From NCBI RefSeq assembly GCF_036884845.1, contig NZ_CP145732.1, positions 5,828,001 through 5,892,000 of the forward strand: 64,000 nt of DNA, read 5' to 3'. The DNA comes from Pseudomonas sp. MAG733B. Lineage in GTDB: Bacteria; Pseudomonadota; Gammaproteobacteria; Pseudomonadales; Pseudomonadaceae. Of this stretch, positions 27,789-38,864 are shown in pieces (within the stretch, counting starts at the first letter, position 1; every line of letters begins with the position of its first letter). Under the pieces are notes generated by a model. That model was not told where the DNA came from and ran no database searches. It saw nothing but the letters and a program-made list of their open reading frames with translations. The position numbers and the translations under genes are program-made.

Positions 27789-28151
27789 ATGGCACAGTTT
27801 GAGCCAGGTCACTTGCACATCGAACGTCATGCGCTGACCCCGGATGATGTCAGCTACAACCTGCACCTCGACTATGAAGTCAGCAAGGATGACAAAGGTG
27901 AAAAAGGCATCCAGTTCACCCTGCATGGCAGCATTCAGGGCAAGGATATGTCCGAGCCCTTCTTCCTGCCCAAGGAGGAGGCCTACAACTTCGCCAGCAA
28001 CGTGACGAAAATCGCCGAGAAGTACGGGATTCCGAAGACACACAGCCAGATCGGCTCGGTCCACAAGCATTACGACTTGATGTTTGAAGACATCCGGGAG
28101 CAGTTGAATATGAAATCAGGCGACCCGGTAAACCCTGAACACTTCGAGTAA
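27789..28151 (+). CDS. DUF5064 family protein, last gene of the arc operon
   Basis: A 120-residue soluble protein of unknown function, beginning MAQFEPGHLHIERHALTPDD and containing KEEAYNFASNVTKIAEKYGIPKTH in its second half. It has no signal peptide or membrane helix. The start lies 12 bases after arcC with AAGGAGAGA upstream, so it is almost certainly cotranscribed with arcC. A role linked to arginine fermentation is suggested by position only. Confidence 0.85.
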   Translation: MAQFEPGHLHIERHALTPDDVSYNLHLDYEVSKDDKGEKGIQFTLHGSIQGKDMSEPFFLPKEEAYNFASNVTKIAEKYGIPKTHSQIGSVHKHYDLMFEDIREQLNMKSGDPVNPEHFE

Positions 28152-28160
28152 CCCTCATAC

Positions 28161-28253
28161 CTTGTGGGAGCGGGCTTGCTCGCGAAAGCGGTATGCCAGT
28201 CGCAATCAATGTCGAATGTCAGACCGCTTTCGCGAGCAAGCCCGCTCCCACAA
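28161..28253. repeat. REPIN at the end of the arc operon
   Basis: The arms CTTGTGGGAGCGGGCTTGCT and AGCAAGCCCGCTCCCACAAG are fully complementary. The subtype GCGGGCTTGCTCGC is shared with the copies at 37480 and 48444. Confidence 0.92.
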
Positions 28254-28353
28254 GGGGGATCATCGCGCCATTGAAGTCCGTGCAACATTTCACCATTCGC
28301 CCGCCCCAAGGCATACTTGCCACCCTCCGCAATCCAGAACCCGAAAGCGCCCC

Positions 28354-29862
28354 ATGCGTATCCACGTCAGCTTCATCGACCGCGTCGGCATCACCCAGGA
28401 AGTCCTGGCCCTGCTCGGTGGGCGCAATCTCAATCTGGATGCGGTGGAAATGGTCCCGCCCAACGTCTACATCGACGCCCCGACCCTGAGCCCGGAAGTC
28501 CTCGAGGAGCTGCGTGATGCGCTGTTCAGCGTGCGCGGCGTGCAAGCGGTGACGGTCGTCGACATTCTTCCCGGCCAGCGCCGGCACTTGCAGCTCGACG
28601 CGTTGCTCGCGGCGATGACCGACCCGGTGCTGGCGCTGGACAGCGATGGCAAGGTGCTGCTGGCCAACCCGGCATTGATCGCCCTGTACGGTCGCGAACC
28701 GGCCGGCGAAAGCATCGCCGAGCTGTTTGCCGACCCGGCGTTGCTCGATGCCTTGCTCGAACACGGCTTTCGCTTGCCGCTGCGGGAAATCACGGTCAAC
28801 GGCCAGACCTTGTTGCTGGACGCCACGCCGATCACCGACGCCGGCGCCCTGCTCACGCTCTATCAACCAAACCGTATCGGTGAACGCCTGTCGGCACTGC
28901 ATCACGATCACGCCGAAGGTTTCGATGCGCTGCTCGGCGAGTCGCCGGTGATCCGCACGCTCAAGGTTCGCGCGCAACGGGTGGCGGCCCTCGATGCGCC
29001 GTTGTTGATCCAGGGCGAAACCGGCACCGGCAAGGAACTGGTGGCCCGGGCCTGCCACGCCATCAGCGCGCGACACAGTTCACCGTTTCTGGCACTGAAC
29101 TGTGCGGCATTGCCGGAGAACCTCGCCGAAAGCGAACTGTTCGGCTACGCCCCTGGCGCCTTCACCGGCGCACAACGCGGTGGCAAACCGGGGCTGATGG
29201 AATTGGCCAACCAGGGCACGGTGTTTCTCGACGAAATCGGCGAGATGTCGCCGTACTTGCAGGCCAAGTTGCTGCGCTTTCTCAACGACGGCAGCTTCCG
29301 TCGCGTGGGTGGTGATCGCGAGGTGAAGGTCAACGTGCGGATTCTCAGTGCGACTCACCGCGACCTGGAAAAAATGGTCAGTGAAGGTCAGTTCCGTGAA
29401 GACCTGTTCTATCGCCTCAACGTGCTCAATGTCGAAGTGCCGCCGCTGCGCGAACGCGGCCAGGACATCCTGCTGCTAGCCCGCTACTTCATGCAGCAAG
29501 CTTGCGCACAAATCCAGCGCCCGGTCTGTCGCCTGGCACCGGGCACTTACCCGGCACTGCTGGGCAACCGCTGGCCGGGCAATGTGCGGCAACTGCAAAA
29601 CGTGATCTTCCGCGCCGCCGCTATCTGCGAAAGCAGCCTGGTGGACATCGGCGACCTCGACATCGCCGGCACCTCGGTCGCACGCCAGAGCGATCACGAC
29701 GTCGACAGCCTGGAACAGGCCATGGACGAGTTCGAGAAAACCCTGCTGGAAAAACTCTACGTCAGCTACCCCTCGACCCGCCAACTGGCCAGCCGCCTGC
29801 AAACCTCGCATACGGCGATTGCCCATCGGTTGCGCAAGTACGGCATCCCCGGCAAGGCCTGA
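28354..29862 (+). CDS. gcsR: Glycine-responsive TyrR-like sigma-54 activator GcsR
   Basis: Bacterial enhancer-binding protein (502 residues) that activates the glycine-cleavage operon downstream. An ACT domain covers residues 1-75 ([21 protein letters not shown]), a PAS-like domain about 85-190, and the AAA+ domain about 205-440 with Walker [10 protein letters not shown], the sigma-54-contacting GAFTGA at residues 268-273 and Walker [13 protein letters not shown] Fis-type helix-turn-helix is at the C-terminus ([23 protein letters not shown]). The ATG at 28354 is the start of the ACT fold. The context matches P. aeruginosa GcsR, next to gcvH2, and the predicted binding sites lie between 30012 and 30129. 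Confidence 0.93.
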   Translation: MRIHVSFIDRVGITQEVLALLGGRNLNLDAVEMVPPNVYIDAPTLSPEVLEELRDALFSVRGVQAVTVVDILPGQRRHLQLDALLAAMTDPVLALDSDGKVLLANPALIALYGREPAGESIAELFADPALLDALLEHGFRLPLREITVNGQTLLLDATPITDAGALLTLYQPNRIGERLSALHHDHAEGFDALLGESPVIRTLKVRAQRVAALDAPLLIQGETGTGKELVARACHAISARHSSPFLALNCAALPENLAESELFGYAPGAFTGAQRGGKPGLMELANQGTVFLDEIGEMSPYLQAKLLRFLNDGSFRRVGGDREVKVNVRILSATHRDLEKMVSEGQFREDLFYRLNVLNVEVPPLRERGQDILLLARYFMQQACAQIQRPVCRLAPGTYPALLGNRWPGNVRQLQNVIFRAAAICESSLVDIGDLDIAGTSVARQSDHDVDSLEQAMDEFEKTLLEKLYVSYPSTRQLASRLQTSHTAIAHRLRKYGIPGKA

Positions 29863-29871
29863 CACAAAACA

Positions 29872-29967
29872 ACCTGTGGGAGCCAGCCTGCTGGCGATGG
29901 AGCCATATCAGCCAACATCGTTATTGCCTGTCACACCGCAATCGCCAGCAGGCTGGCTCCCACAGGT
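29872..29967. repeat. REPIN between gcsR and the gcv promoter
   Basis: The arms ACCTGTGGGAGCCAGCCTGC and GCAGGCTGGCTCCCACAGGT are complementary; the core is GCCAGCCTGCTGGC. It ends about 45 bases before the first GcsR site. Confidence 0.92.
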
Positions 29968-30011
29968 TTTGAGTCCGACCCGCAAATCCCACTCCAAAAA
30001 CGACCTCCACC

Positions 30012-30048
30012 TGTACTGAAAGCGCTACAGCGGAACGATATCGCTACA
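30012..30048. promoter_or_regulatory. GcsR enhancer sites (tandem pair)
   Basis: CGGAACGATATCGCTACA at 30031-30048 matches the complement of the P. aeruginosa GcsR repeat TGTAACG-N4-CGTTCCG with one change. A weaker copy, TGTACTGAAAGCGCTACA, lies at 30012-30029. The repeat starts are 19 bases apart, giving a tandem array about 150-180 bases upstream of the -24/-12 promoter. Confidence 0.75.
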
Positions 30049-30111
30049 CCCCTCTTCGATCACGGCTGCGCAAGGCTTTGATCCACCTCGGCTTTTATCC
30101 ATGCCACCTGC

Positions 30112-30129
30112 CGTATCGATTTCGCTACA
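30112..30129. promoter_or_regulatory. Third GcsR-like site
   Basis: CGTATCGATTTCGCTACA shares CGCTACA and five of seven bases of the other half with the site at 30031-30048. It is in the same orientation but 81 bases downstream rather than in tandem. Confidence 0.6.
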
Positions 30130-30161
30130 GCTATCGAATTTTTTCGACCTCCACAACCCTC

Positions 30162-30174
30162 CAAATCATTGATT
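30162..30174 (-). promoter_or_regulatory. IHF binding site in the gcvH control region
   Basis: The minus strand reads AATCAATGATTTG, an exact match to the IHF consensus WATCAA-N4-TTR. It lies between the GcsR sites and the sigma-54 promoter, where a bend would bring the activator to the polymerase. Confidence 0.7.
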
Positions 30175-30193
30175 CCAATAGCAAAAACAACAT

Positions 30194-30209
30194 TGGCCGC
30201 GATCTTGCT
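30194..30209 (+). promoter_or_regulatory. Sigma-54 (-24/-12) promoter of the gcvH operon
   Basis: TGGCCGCGATCTTGCT has the invariant GG (30195-30196) and GC (30207-30208) with exactly ten bases between them. It predicts a start near 30220 and a leader of about 70 bases before gcvH. Confidence 0.8.
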
Positions 30210-30289
30210 ATGTAGTCCGTCATAACCAGGGCATTGCCCAAGCATTCAATCGCGTCCACCAGACGAGTCTGGCCCCCTTAGGAGTTTCC

Positions 30290-30673
30290 ATGAGCGAGTT
30301 GCGTTTTACTGAAGATCACGAATGGCTGCGCACCGAAGCTGACGGCAGCGTTACAGTCGGCATCACCGCTTTCGCACAGAACGCCTTGGGCGACGTGGTT
30401 TTCGTACAACTGCCTGAGCTGCAGTCCTACGACAAAGGCGCCGAAGCCGCCACCGTGGAATCGGTAAAAGCCGCCAGCGGCGTGTACATGCCGCTCGACG
30501 GCGAAGTGCTGGAAGTGAACCCGGCGCTGGACAGCAGCCCTGAACTGGTCAACGAAGATCCGCTGGGCGAAGGCTGGTTCTTCCGCTTCCAGCCTGCCGA
30601 CGCTGCGGCTGTCGGCCAACTGCTGGATCAGGACGCCTACGACCGCCTGATCAAAGCCCAAGCCGAAGCCTGA
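30290..30673 (+). CDS. gcvH: Glycine cleavage system H protein
   Basis: Lipoyl carrier of the glycine cleavage system, 127 residues. It shuttles the aminomethyl group between GcvP, GcvT and lipoamide dehydrogenase. The start [10 protein letters not shown] is typical and the lipoyl-lysine is Lys60 in [25 protein letters not shown] near residue 83 is the family C-terminal motif. AGGAG lies upstream of the ATG at 30290. It is the first gene of the sigma-54/GcsR operon and is followed by gcvP after 11 bases. Confidence 0.97.
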   Translation: MSELRFTEDHEWLRTEADGSVTVGITAFAQNALGDVVFVQLPELQSYDKGAEAATVESVKAASGVYMPLDGEVLEVNPALDSSPELVNEDPLGEGWFFRFQPADAAAVGQLLDQDAYDRLIKAQAEA

Positions 30674-30684
30674 GGAGCGCTGAC

Positions 30685-33537
30685 ATGACCCAAGTGAATC
30701 TGACCACCGCCAACGAATTCATCGCCCGTCACATCGGCCCGCGCGCCGGTGACGAGCAAGCCATGCTCAACAGCCTCGGCTTCGACTCGCTGGAAGCCCT
30801 GAGCGCCAGCGTGATTCCGGACAGCATCAAGGGCACCAGCGTACTGGGCCTGGAAGACGGTCTGAGCGAAGCCGACGCCCTGGCGTTGATCAAGTCCATC
30901 GCCGGCAAAAACCAGCTGTTCAAGACCTTCATCGGCCAGGGCTACTACGGCACCCACACGCCGTCGCCGATCCTGCGCAACCTGCTGGAAAACCCGGCCT
31001 GGTACACCGCCTACACCCCATACCAGCCGGAAATTTCCCAGGGCCGTCTCGAAGCGCTGCTGAACTTCCAGACCCTGATCAGCGACCTCACCGGCCTGCC
31101 GATCGCCAACGCCTCGCTGCTCGACGAAGCCACCGCCGCTGCCGAAGCCATGACTTTCTGCAAACGCCTGAGCAAGAACAAAGGCAGCCACCAGTTCTTC
31201 GCTTCCGTGCACTGCCACCCGCAAACCCTCGACGTACTGCGCACCCGTGCCGAGCCGCTGGGCATCGACGTGGTGGTTGGCGACGAGCGCGAACTGAGCG
31301 ACGTGACGCCGTTCTTCGGCGCCCTGCTGCAATACCCGGCGAGCAACGGTGACGTGTTCGACTACCGCGAGCTGACCGAACGCTTTCACGCTGCCAACGC
31401 TCTGGTAGCCGTGGCCGCTGACCTGCTGGCCCTGACCGTGCTGACCCCGCCGGGCGAATTCGGCGCCGACGTGGCCATCGGCAGTGCACAACGCTTCGGC
31501 GTGCCGCTGGGCTTCGGTGGCCCGCACGCCGCCTACTTCTCCACCAAGGATGCGTTCAAGCGTGACATGCCGGGTCGTCTGGTCGGCGTTTCCGTGGACC
31601 GTTTCGGCAAGCCGGCCCTGCGCCTGGCCATGCAGACCCGCGAGCAACACATCCGCCGCGAGAAGGCCACTTCCAACATTTGCACCGCGCAAGTATTGCT
31701 GGCCAACATCGCCAGCATGTACGCCGTGTACCACGGCCCGAAAGGCCTGACGCAGATTGCCAACCGCGTGCATCACCTGACCGCGATTCTCGCCAAAGGC
31801 TTGACCGCTCTGGGCCTGAACGTCGAGCAGGAAAACTTCTTCGACACCCTGACCGTGGCCACCGGTGCCGACGCCGCCAAACTGCACGATCAGGCACGCG
31901 CCCAGCAGATCAACCTGCGCGTCGTCGACGCTGAACGTCTGGGCCTGTCCCTCGACGAAACCAGCACCCAGGCCGACGTTGAAACCCTGTGGGCCTTGCT
32001 GGCCAACGGCAAGACCCTGCCGGACTTCGCTGCGCTGGCTAGCAGTGTTGAAAGCACCATTCCTGCCGCACTGGTACGTCAGTCGCCAATCCTCAGCCAC
32101 CCGGTGTTCAACCGCTATCACTCGGAAACCGAGCTGATGCGCTACCTGCGCAAACTGGCGGACAAGGACCTGGCGCTGGACCGCACCATGATCCCGCTGG
32201 GTTCGTGCACCATGAAACTCAACGCCGCCAGCGAAATGATCCCGGTCACCTGGGCTGAATTCGGTGCCCTGCACCCGTTCGCTCCGGCCGAGCAAAGTGC
32301 CGGCTACCAGCAACTGACCGACGAACTGGAAGCGATGCTCTGCGCCGCCACCGGTTACGACTCGATCTCGCTGCAACCGAACGCCGGTTCGCAAGGTGAA
32401 TACGCCGGTCTGCTGGCAATCCGCGCCTACCACCAGAGCCGTGGCGAAGACCGTCGCGACATCTGCCTGATCCCGTCGTCGGCCCACGGCACCAACCCGG
32501 CCACCGCCAACATGGCCGGCATGCGCGTTGTCGTCACCGCGTGTGACGCCCGTGGCAACGTTGATATCGAAGACCTGCGTGCCAAAGCCATCGAGCACCG
32601 CGAACACCTCGCTGCGCTGATGATTACCTACCCGTCGACCCACGGCGTGTTCGAAGAAGGCATCCGCGAAATCTGCGGCATCATTCATGATAACGGCGGC
32701 CAGGTTTACATCGACGGCGCCAACATGAACGCGATGGTCGGCCTCTGCGCACCGGGCAAGTTCGGCGGCGACGTATCGCACCTGAACCTGCACAAAACCT
32801 TCTGCATTCCACACGGCGGTGGCGGCCCGGGCGTCGGCCCGATTGGCGTGAAATCGCACCTGACCCCGTTCCTGCCGGGCCACGCCCAGATGGAACGCAA
32901 GGAAGGCGCGGTCTGCGCGGCACCGTTCGGCAGCGCAAGCATTCTGCCGATCACCTGGATGTACATTCGCATGATGGGTGGCGCAGGCTTGAAGCGCGCC
33001 TCGCAGCTGGCAATCCTCAATGCCAACTACATTTCCCGTCGCCTCGAAGAGCACTACCCAGTGCTCTACACCGGTAGCAACGGCCTGGTAGCGCACGAGT
33101 GCATCCTCGACCTGCGTCCACTGAAAGACAGCAGCGGCATCAGCGTCGATGACGTGGCCAAGCGTCTGATCGACTTCGGTTTCCACGCCCCGACCATGTC
33201 GTTCCCGGTGGCCGGCACGTTGATGATCGAGCCGACCGAAAGCGAATCCAAGGAAGAACTGGACCGCTTCTGCGACGCCATGATCCGCATCCGCGAAGAA
33301 ATCCGCGCAGTGGAAAACGGCACGCTGGACAAGGACGACAACCCACTGAAAAACGCCCCGCACACCGCGGCGGAGCTGGTCGGTGAGTGGTCGCACCCGT
33401 ACAGCCGCGAGCAAGCCGTTTACCCGGTTGCGTCGCTGATCGAAGGCAAGTACTGGCCGCCGGTCGGTCGCGTCGACAACGTCTTCGGTGATCGCAACCT
33501 GGTTTGCGCCTGCCCGTCGATCGAAAGCTACGCTTAA
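30685..33537 (+). CDS. gcvP: Glycine dehydrogenase (aminomethyl-transferring), P protein
   Basis: PLP enzyme that decarboxylates glycine and passes the aminomethyl group to GcvH. It has 950 residues, the full length of the single-chain P protein, with the fused pair of PLP-fold halves. The N-terminal segment [21 protein letters not shown] is characteristic. The PLP lysine is Lys704 in [33 protein letters not shown] and [14 protein letters not shown] are further signatures. It starts 11 bases after gcvH and is followed by a GC-rich hairpin and a REPIN before sdaA. Confidence 0.97.
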   Translation: MTQVNLTTANEFIARHIGPRAGDEQAMLNSLGFDSLEALSASVIPDSIKGTSVLGLEDGLSEADALALIKSIAGKNQLFKTFIGQGYYGTHTPSPILRNLLENPAWYTAYTPYQPEISQGRLEALLNFQTLISDLTGLPIANASLLDEATAAAEAMTFCKRLSKNKGSHQFFASVHCHPQTLDVLRTRAEPLGIDVVVGDERELSDVTPFFGALLQYPASNGDVFDYRELTERFHAANALVAVAADLLALTVLTPPGEFGADVAIGSAQRFGVPLGFGGPHAAYFSTKDAFKRDMPGRLVGVSVDRFGKPALRLAMQTREQHIRREKATSNICTAQVLLANIASMYAVYHGPKGLTQIANRVHHLTAILAKGLTALGLNVEQENFFDTLTVATGADAAKLHDQARAQQINLRVVDAERLGLSLDETSTQADVETLWALLANGKTLPDFAALASSVESTIPAALVRQSPILSHPVFNRYHSETELMRYLRKLADKDLALDRTMIPLGSCTMKLNAASEMIPVTWAEFGALHPFAPAEQSAGYQQLTDELEAMLCAATGYDSISLQPNAGSQGEYAGLLAIRAYHQSRGEDRRDICLIPSSAHGTNPATANMAGMRVVVTACDARGNVDIEDLRAKAIEHREHLAALMITYPSTHGVFEEGIREICGIIHDNGGQVYIDGANMNAMVGLCAPGKFGGDVSHLNLHKTFCIPHGGGGPGVGPIGVKSHLTPFLPGHAQMERKEGAVCAAPFGSASILPITWMYIRMMGGAGLKRASQLAILNANYISRRLEEHYPVLYTGSNGLVAHECILDLRPLKDSSGISVDDVAKRLIDFGFHAPTMSFPVAGTLMIEPTESESKEELDRFCDAMIRIREEIRAVENGTLDKDDNPLKNAPHTAAELVGEWSHPYSREQAVYPVASLIEGKYWPPVGRVDNVFGDRNLVCACPSIESYA

Positions 33538-33545
33538 CGAATAAG

Positions 33546-33565
33546 GGGGCGGATTTATCCGCCCC
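33546..33565 (+). other. GC-rich hairpin directly after gcvP
   Basis: GGGGCGGAT and ATCCGCCCC pair around a two-base centre, followed by ACTTTCC rather than a T-run. It is probably a weak attenuator or mRNA 3'-end stabiliser in front of the REPIN rather than a full terminator. Confidence 0.6.
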
Positions 33566-33589
33566 ACTTTCCAGAACACCGCACTCCCC

Positions 33590-33679
33590 TGTAGGAGCAA
33601 AGCTTGCTCGCGATAGCCGTTACACGGTTTATCTGATGAACCCCGTCATCGTTCATCGCGAGCAAGCTTTGCTCCTACG
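33590..33679. repeat. REPIN between gcvP and sdaA
   Basis: The arms TGTAGGAGCAAAGCTTGCTC and GAGCAAGCTTTGCTCCTAC are complementary and of the same subtype as 18529-18617. It occupies the place where P. aeruginosa has glyA2. Confidence 0.92.
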
Positions 33680-33720
33680 GGTTCACGTTGCACCTATAAC
33701 AAGAAACCGGAGAACAACTC

Positions 33721-35097
<1,377 letters not shown>

Positions 35098-35133
35098 TGC
35101 GCGCTCATCTGCACCCTTTTTCAGGAGCTGAAT

Positions 35134-36258
35134 ATGTCCACCGAACAACTGTTGAAAACCCCGTTGCACGCACTGCACATCGAACTCGGCGCACGCATGG
35201 TGCCGTTCGCCGGCTACGACATGCCTGTGCAATATCCGCTGGGCGTGATGAAAGAACACCAGCACACCCGTGATCAGGCCGGCCTGTTCGATGTCTCGCA
35301 CATGGGCCAGATCCGCCTGACCGGCGCCAATGCCGCCAAGGCTTTGGAAACCCTGGTGCCGGTGGACATCATCGACCTGCCGGTGGGCATGCAGCGCTAT
35401 GCGATGTTCACCAACGAGACGGGTGGCATCCTAGACGACCTGATGGTTGCCAACCTGGGTAACGACGAACTGTTCCTGGTGGTCAACGCTGCCTGCAAGG
35501 ATCAGGACCTGGCGCACCTGCGCAAGCACATCGGCGAGCAGTGCAGCATCGAGCCACTGTTCGAAGAACGCGCCCTGCTCGCTTTGCAAGGCCCAGCGGC
35601 GGTAACAGTTCTGGCACGCCTGGCGCCAGAAGTGGCGAAAATGACGTTCATGCAGTTCGCCCGCGTAAAACTGCTGGGCGTGGACTGCTTTGTCAGCCGT
35701 TCGGGCTACACCGGCGAAGACGGTTTCGAAATCTCCGTGCCGGCCGACAGCGCCGAAGCCCTGGCTCGCGCCCTGCTGGCCGAAACAGAAGTTGAAGCCA
35801 TCGGCCTCGGTGCACGCGATTCCCTGCGTCTGGAAGCCGGCCTGTGCCTGTACGGCCATGACATGAACACCGACACCACGCCGATCGAAGCCAGCTTGCT
35901 GTGGGCCATCTCCAAGCCACGCCGTGCCGATGGCGCGCGTGCCGGTGGCTTCCCGGGTGCTGAAACGGTATTCGCTCAGCAACAGGGTGGCGTCAGCCGC
36001 AAACGCGTCGGCCTGCTGCCACAAGAACGTACCCCGGTGCGTGAAGGCGCAGAGATTGTCAACGAAGCGGGAGAGATCATCGGTAGCGTCTGCAGCGGTG
36101 GTTTCGGGCCGACCTTGGGCGCACCTTTGGCGATGGGTTACCTCGACAGCGCTTATATCGCTATCGATACACCGGTGTGGGCGATTGTTCGTGGGAAAAA
36201 GGTTCCTTTGCTTGTAAGCAAAATGCCATTTGTTCCGCAACGCTACTATCGCGGTTGA
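35134..36258 (+). CDS. gcvT: Glycine cleavage system T protein (aminomethyltransferase)
   Basis: Transfers the methylene unit from aminomethyl-GcvH to tetrahydrofolate, releasing ammonia. It has 374 residues: [22 protein letters not shown] near the N-terminus, [15 protein letters not shown] near 50, the folate-site Asp probably in [10 protein letters not shown] near 98, [14 protein letters not shown] near 190, and the C-terminal beta-barrel with [20 protein letters not shown] near 313. CAGGAGCTG precedes the ATG. It is the last gene of gcvH-gcvP-sdaA-gcvT and is followed by an unusual interleaved inverted repeat. Confidence 0.96.
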   Translation: MSTEQLLKTPLHALHIELGARMVPFAGYDMPVQYPLGVMKEHQHTRDQAGLFDVSHMGQIRLTGANAAKALETLVPVDIIDLPVGMQRYAMFTNETGGILDDLMVANLGNDELFLVVNAACKDQDLAHLRKHIGEQCSIEPLFEERALLALQGPAAVTVLARLAPEVAKMTFMQFARVKLLGVDCFVSRSGYTGEDGFEISVPADSAEALARALLAETEVEAIGLGARDSLRLEAGLCLYGHDMNTDTTPIEASLLWAISKPRRADGARAGGFPGAETVFAQQQGGVSRKRVGLLPQERTPVREGAEIVNEAGEIIGSVCSGGFGPTLGAPLAMGYLDSAYIAIDTPVWAIVRGKKVPLLVSKMPFVPQRYYRG

Positions 36259-36660
36259 TCGATTGTTCCTATAAGTAACGCGGTTGCGTTAACAGTGCAC
36301 TAATGTGTAACGCAACCGCCATAAAATAGTGCATCGTTTGGCTGTAAGCTTCGATTATGAACTTTGCTTATAACGATCGAAAACAATTGAACCCCTCTAT
36401 CGCATAAGCCGATGCTAGTTGGCACAGCACGCCACCAACCCGAGCAAATACGGGCCTTTCATAGGGCTTGTTTTTTCTCCCATAGTTGGCGTAGAGTTTG
36501 TTCACTGTGTTTGCATGGGTCGCTTGGAATCGTGACCTGGGCAGTAGCCTACAAGTTAGCTACATCCCGTTCGACGTCTTCTTACTCTCCTGCAACCAGC
36601 CCCAGTACTCTTTCATGAGAAGGAGACTGTCATTAATTTTTGCGTCAAAGGAAATAAGAA
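36259..36660. other. 402-base region between gcvT and the cold-shock gene
   Basis: It holds the interleaved inverted repeats at 36280-36333 and then a stretch without a credible gene; short frames at 36412-36618 and 36498-36698 have no recognisable features. A promoter-like pair, TTGTTT (36468-36473) and TAGAGT (36492-36497) with 18 bases between, predicts a start near 36504 and a leader of about 157 bases for the cold-shock gene. AAAGGAAAT precedes its ATG. The long leader is in keeping with cspA-type genes. Confidence 0.55.
36280..36333. ncRNA. Interleaved inverted repeats able to form an H-type pseudoknot
   Basis: GCGGTTGCGTTA (36280-36291) is a perfect complement of TAACGCAACCGC (36308-36319). 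In the 16-base loop, TGCACTA (36296-36302) is a perfect complement of TAGTGCA (36327-36333) just beyond the stem. That is the pairing order of an H-type pseudoknot with stems of 12 and 7 pairs. It begins 21 bases after the gcvT stop, and no T-run follows. A double operator is an alternative reading. RNA status is not proven. Confidence 0.45.
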
Positions 36661-36873
36661 ATGTCCCAACGTCAGAGCGGTACCGTCAAGTGGTTTAACG
36701 ACGAGAAAGGTTTTGGTTTTATCACTCCTGAAAGCGGTCCGGATCTGTTCGTGCACTTCCGCGCCATCCAGGGCAACGGCTTCAAGAGCCTGAAAGAAGG
36801 CCAGAAAGTGACCTTCATCGCCGTGCAAGGCCAGAAAGGCATGCAGGCTGACGAAGTACAAGCAGAAGGCTAA
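36661..36873 (+). CDS. Cold-shock protein (CspA family)
   Basis: A 70-residue single cold-shock domain that binds single-stranded RNA and DNA and acts as an RNA chaperone. It begins [19 protein letters not shown] with RNP1 KGFGFI near residue 17 and RNP2 LFVHF near 29. There is no extension at either end. It has AAAGGAAAT before the ATG, a long potential leader upstream and a strong terminator downstream, so it is a monocistronic gene. Whether it is cold-induced or constitutive cannot be told from the sequence. Confidence 0.96.
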
Positions 36874-36885
36874 TCTTCTGTAACG

Positions 36886-36920
36886 AAAAAGCCCCTGATG
36901 CTGACATCAGGGGCTTTTTT
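36886..36920 (+). terminator. Strong rho-independent terminator of the cold-shock gene
   Basis: The arm AAAAAGCCCCTGATG is followed by a 4-base loop and the complementary CATCAGGGGCTTTTTT. The symmetric A/T tails would allow termination from either side. Confidence 0.95.
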
Positions 36921-36969
36921 GTGCGCGTAAATCCGTAAAATGGCTTTCTTTTTCCGCCGAGAGCCAGCC

Positions 36970-37458
36970 ATGTCGAAACACCTGCTTAACCCCCAGGGCG
37001 AATTTCCTGCCGCTGGCCTGGGTCGTCGCCTGGCAGCGATGTTCTACGACTTCCTGCTGTGCACCGCGCTGCTGATCGTCACCAGCGGTATCTACAAGAT
37101 GATCCAGATGTGGATCATCGGTGAAGAAAAAATGCGCAGGCTCACTGAGGCAGGCGCGCTCGATGGCGACCCGCTGCTCTCGACAGTGCTGCTGTTCGTG
37201 CTGTTCGGTTTCTTCGCCAAATTCTGGACCTACTCCGGTCAGACCCTGGGCATGCAGGTCTGGTGCATCCGCGTGCAGAATGCCGACGGTTCCTCCATCA
37301 GCCTGTGGCAAGCGCTGCTGCGCTTTGTGGTGTCGATTGCTTCATGGCTGTGCGTTGGGCTCGGGTTCATCTGGTCGCTGTTCGACAAGCAGCAACGTAG
37401 CTGGCATGACATGTATTCCAATACTCAGCTTGTGCGCATTCCGAAGAAAACCAAATAG
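36970..37458 (+). CDS. RDD-domain inner-membrane protein
   Basis: A 162-residue membrane protein of the RDD family, function unknown (some members are linked to Na+/H+ exchange or cell-envelope traits). The domain begins with AGLGRRLAAMFYDFLLCTALLIV, where the usual Arg-Asp pair is RR...YD, followed by a second hydrophobic segment (LLSTVLLFVLFGFFAKFWTY), the conserved SGQTLGMQVWCIRV, and a last helix (FVVSIASWLCVGLGFIWSLF) before SWHDMYSNTQLV. I chose the ATG at 36970 over an earlier one at 36940 because the shorter product fits family starts. It stands alone after the cold-shock terminator. Confidence 0.88.
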   Translation: MSKHLLNPQGEFPAAGLGRRLAAMFYDFLLCTALLIVTSGIYKMIQMWIIGEEKMRRLTEAGALDGDPLLSTVLLFVLFGFFAKFWTYSGQTLGMQVWCIRVQNADGSSISLWQALLRFVVSIASWLCVGLGFIWSLFDKQQRSWHDMYSNTQLVRIPKKTK

Positions 37459-37479
37459 TTTCCGGTAAGCACAAACCAA

Positions 37480-37569
37480 TGTGGGAGCGGGCTTGCTCGC
37501 GAAGAGGGTGTGTCAGACAACATCAATGTCGACTGATACGCCCTCTTCGCGAGCAAGCCCGCTCCCACA
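37480..37569. repeat. REPIN between the RDD gene and nadA
   Basis: The arms TGTGGGAGCGGGCTTGCTCG and CGAGCAAGCCCGCTCCCACA are complementary. It separates the convergent RDD and nadA genes and may end transcription from both; no T-run terminator is present. Confidence 0.92.
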
Positions 37570-37595
37570 GTTTTTTGCGACCTGCCTGACAGATC

Positions 37596-38654
37596 TCAGG
37601 CGTTACCCGCCAACTTCATCCGCGCCGCCTGAGTGAAATCAAGCATGCGTTTCAACGGGCGAATTGCCTGAGGAACCAGCGCCGGGTCGACGAAGATCTC
37701 ATTCGTCCCTTCCTTCAAGCTCTTCAGCGTGCGCTCAAGCGTATTCATCGCCATCCACGGGCAGTGCGCGCAACTGCGGCAGGCTGCGCCGTTACCGGCC
37801 GTTGGCGCTTCGATAAAGACCTTGTCCGGGCACAGCTGCTGCATCTTGTAGAAGATGCCGCGGTCGGTGGCGACAATGAGTGTCTTGTTCGGCAGGCTCT
37901 GTGCCGCCGCGATCAACTGACTGGTGGAACCGACGGCGTCTGCCAACTCGATCACCGACGTCGGCGACTCCGGGTGCACCAGGATCGCTGCATCGGGATA
38001 CAGCGCCTTCATGTCTTCGAGCTGCTTGGACTTGAACTCTTCGTGAACGATGCACGCGCCGTCCCACAACAGCATGTCGGCACCGGTCTGGCGCTGGATG
38101 TAAGTGCCCAGATGCTTGTCCGGGCCCCAAATGATGGTTTCGCCGTTGTCCATCAGACTTTCGACGATTTCCAGTGCGCAGCTGGAAGTCACCACCCAGT
38201 CCGCCCGGGCTTTGACTGCCGCCGACGTATTGGCGTAGACCACCACCGTACGCTCCGGATGCTGGTCGCAGAACGCGGAAAACTCATCGACCGGGCAACC
38301 CAGGTCCAGCGAGCACGTCGCTTCCAGGGTTGGCATCAGAATTCGTTTTTCAGGGGTGAGGATCTTTGCAGTTTCGCCCATGAACTTCACACCGGCGACC
38401 ACAACGGTCTTGGCCGAGTGATCCCTGCCGAAACGGGCCATCTCCAGCGAGTCGGAGACACAGCCACCGGTTTCTTCAGCCAGGGCCTGAATGACAGGGT
38501 CGCAATAGAAGTGAGCGACCAGCACCGCGTCCTGAGCCTTGAGCTCGGCAGCGATGGCGGCACGGTAGTAAGCCTCTTCGTCAGCGGTCAGCGGCTTGGG
38601 CTGCTTGGCATCGAGGTGGGCTTGAACCAGAAGGCGTTCGGAAATCTGCGTCAT
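37596..38654 (-). CDS. nadA: Quinolinate synthase A
   Basis: Condenses iminoaspartate with dihydroxyacetone phosphate to quinolinate in de novo NAD synthesis. It has 352 residues from the ATG at 38654 ([15 protein letters not shown]); an upstream in-frame start would add 33 residues unlike the family. Probable [4Fe-4S] ligands are the cysteines in [24 protein letters not shown] and [35 protein letters not shown] near residue 42 is the typical substrate-binding region. It is on the minus strand after tRNA-Lys, and nadB is not in this window. Confidence 0.96.
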   Translation of the reverse strand: MTQISERLLVQAHLDAKQPKPLTADEEAYYRAAIAAELKAQDAVLVAHFYCDPVIQALAEETGGCVSDSLEMARFGRDHSAKTVVVAGVKFMGETAKILTPEKRILMPTLEATCSLDLGCPVDEFSAFCDQHPERTVVVYANTSAAVKARADWVVTSSCALEIVESLMDNGETIIWGPDKHLGTYIQRQTGADMLLWDGACIVHEEFKSKQLEDMKALYPDAAILVHPESPTSVIELADAVGSTSQLIAAAQSLPNKTLIVATDRGIFYKMQQLCPDKVFIEAPTAGNGAACRSCAHCPWMAMNTLERTLKSLKEGTNEIFVDPALVPQAIRPLKRMLDFTQAARMKLAGNA

Positions 38655-38864
38655 GTTCGCAAGACCTGCAGGCGCATTCGCGCGAAAGTCGAGTATACAC
38701 CCGGCTCCGGACCCTTCAGGGTACCGCCGGGAAAGTGAGTATTCATCAGGCACGGACAGCGTTGAAGCTGGGCAAGGCTACAGAATATCCGGCGGATGCA
38801 AAAGATGATTCTGACCTGAGTCATGAAGTGCCACCCAAGGCCTGGGCAAACACAAATCGCGGGC

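Noticed and set aside
30183..30190. AAAAACAA as an Hfq/Crc motif for gcvH
   Set aside because: It is upstream of the sigma-54 promoter, hence not in the gcvH mRNA.
36412..36698. Short plus-strand open frames in the cold-shock gene leader
   Set aside because: No ribosome sites or recognisable sequence; they overlap the predicted untranslated leader and the gene start in another frame.
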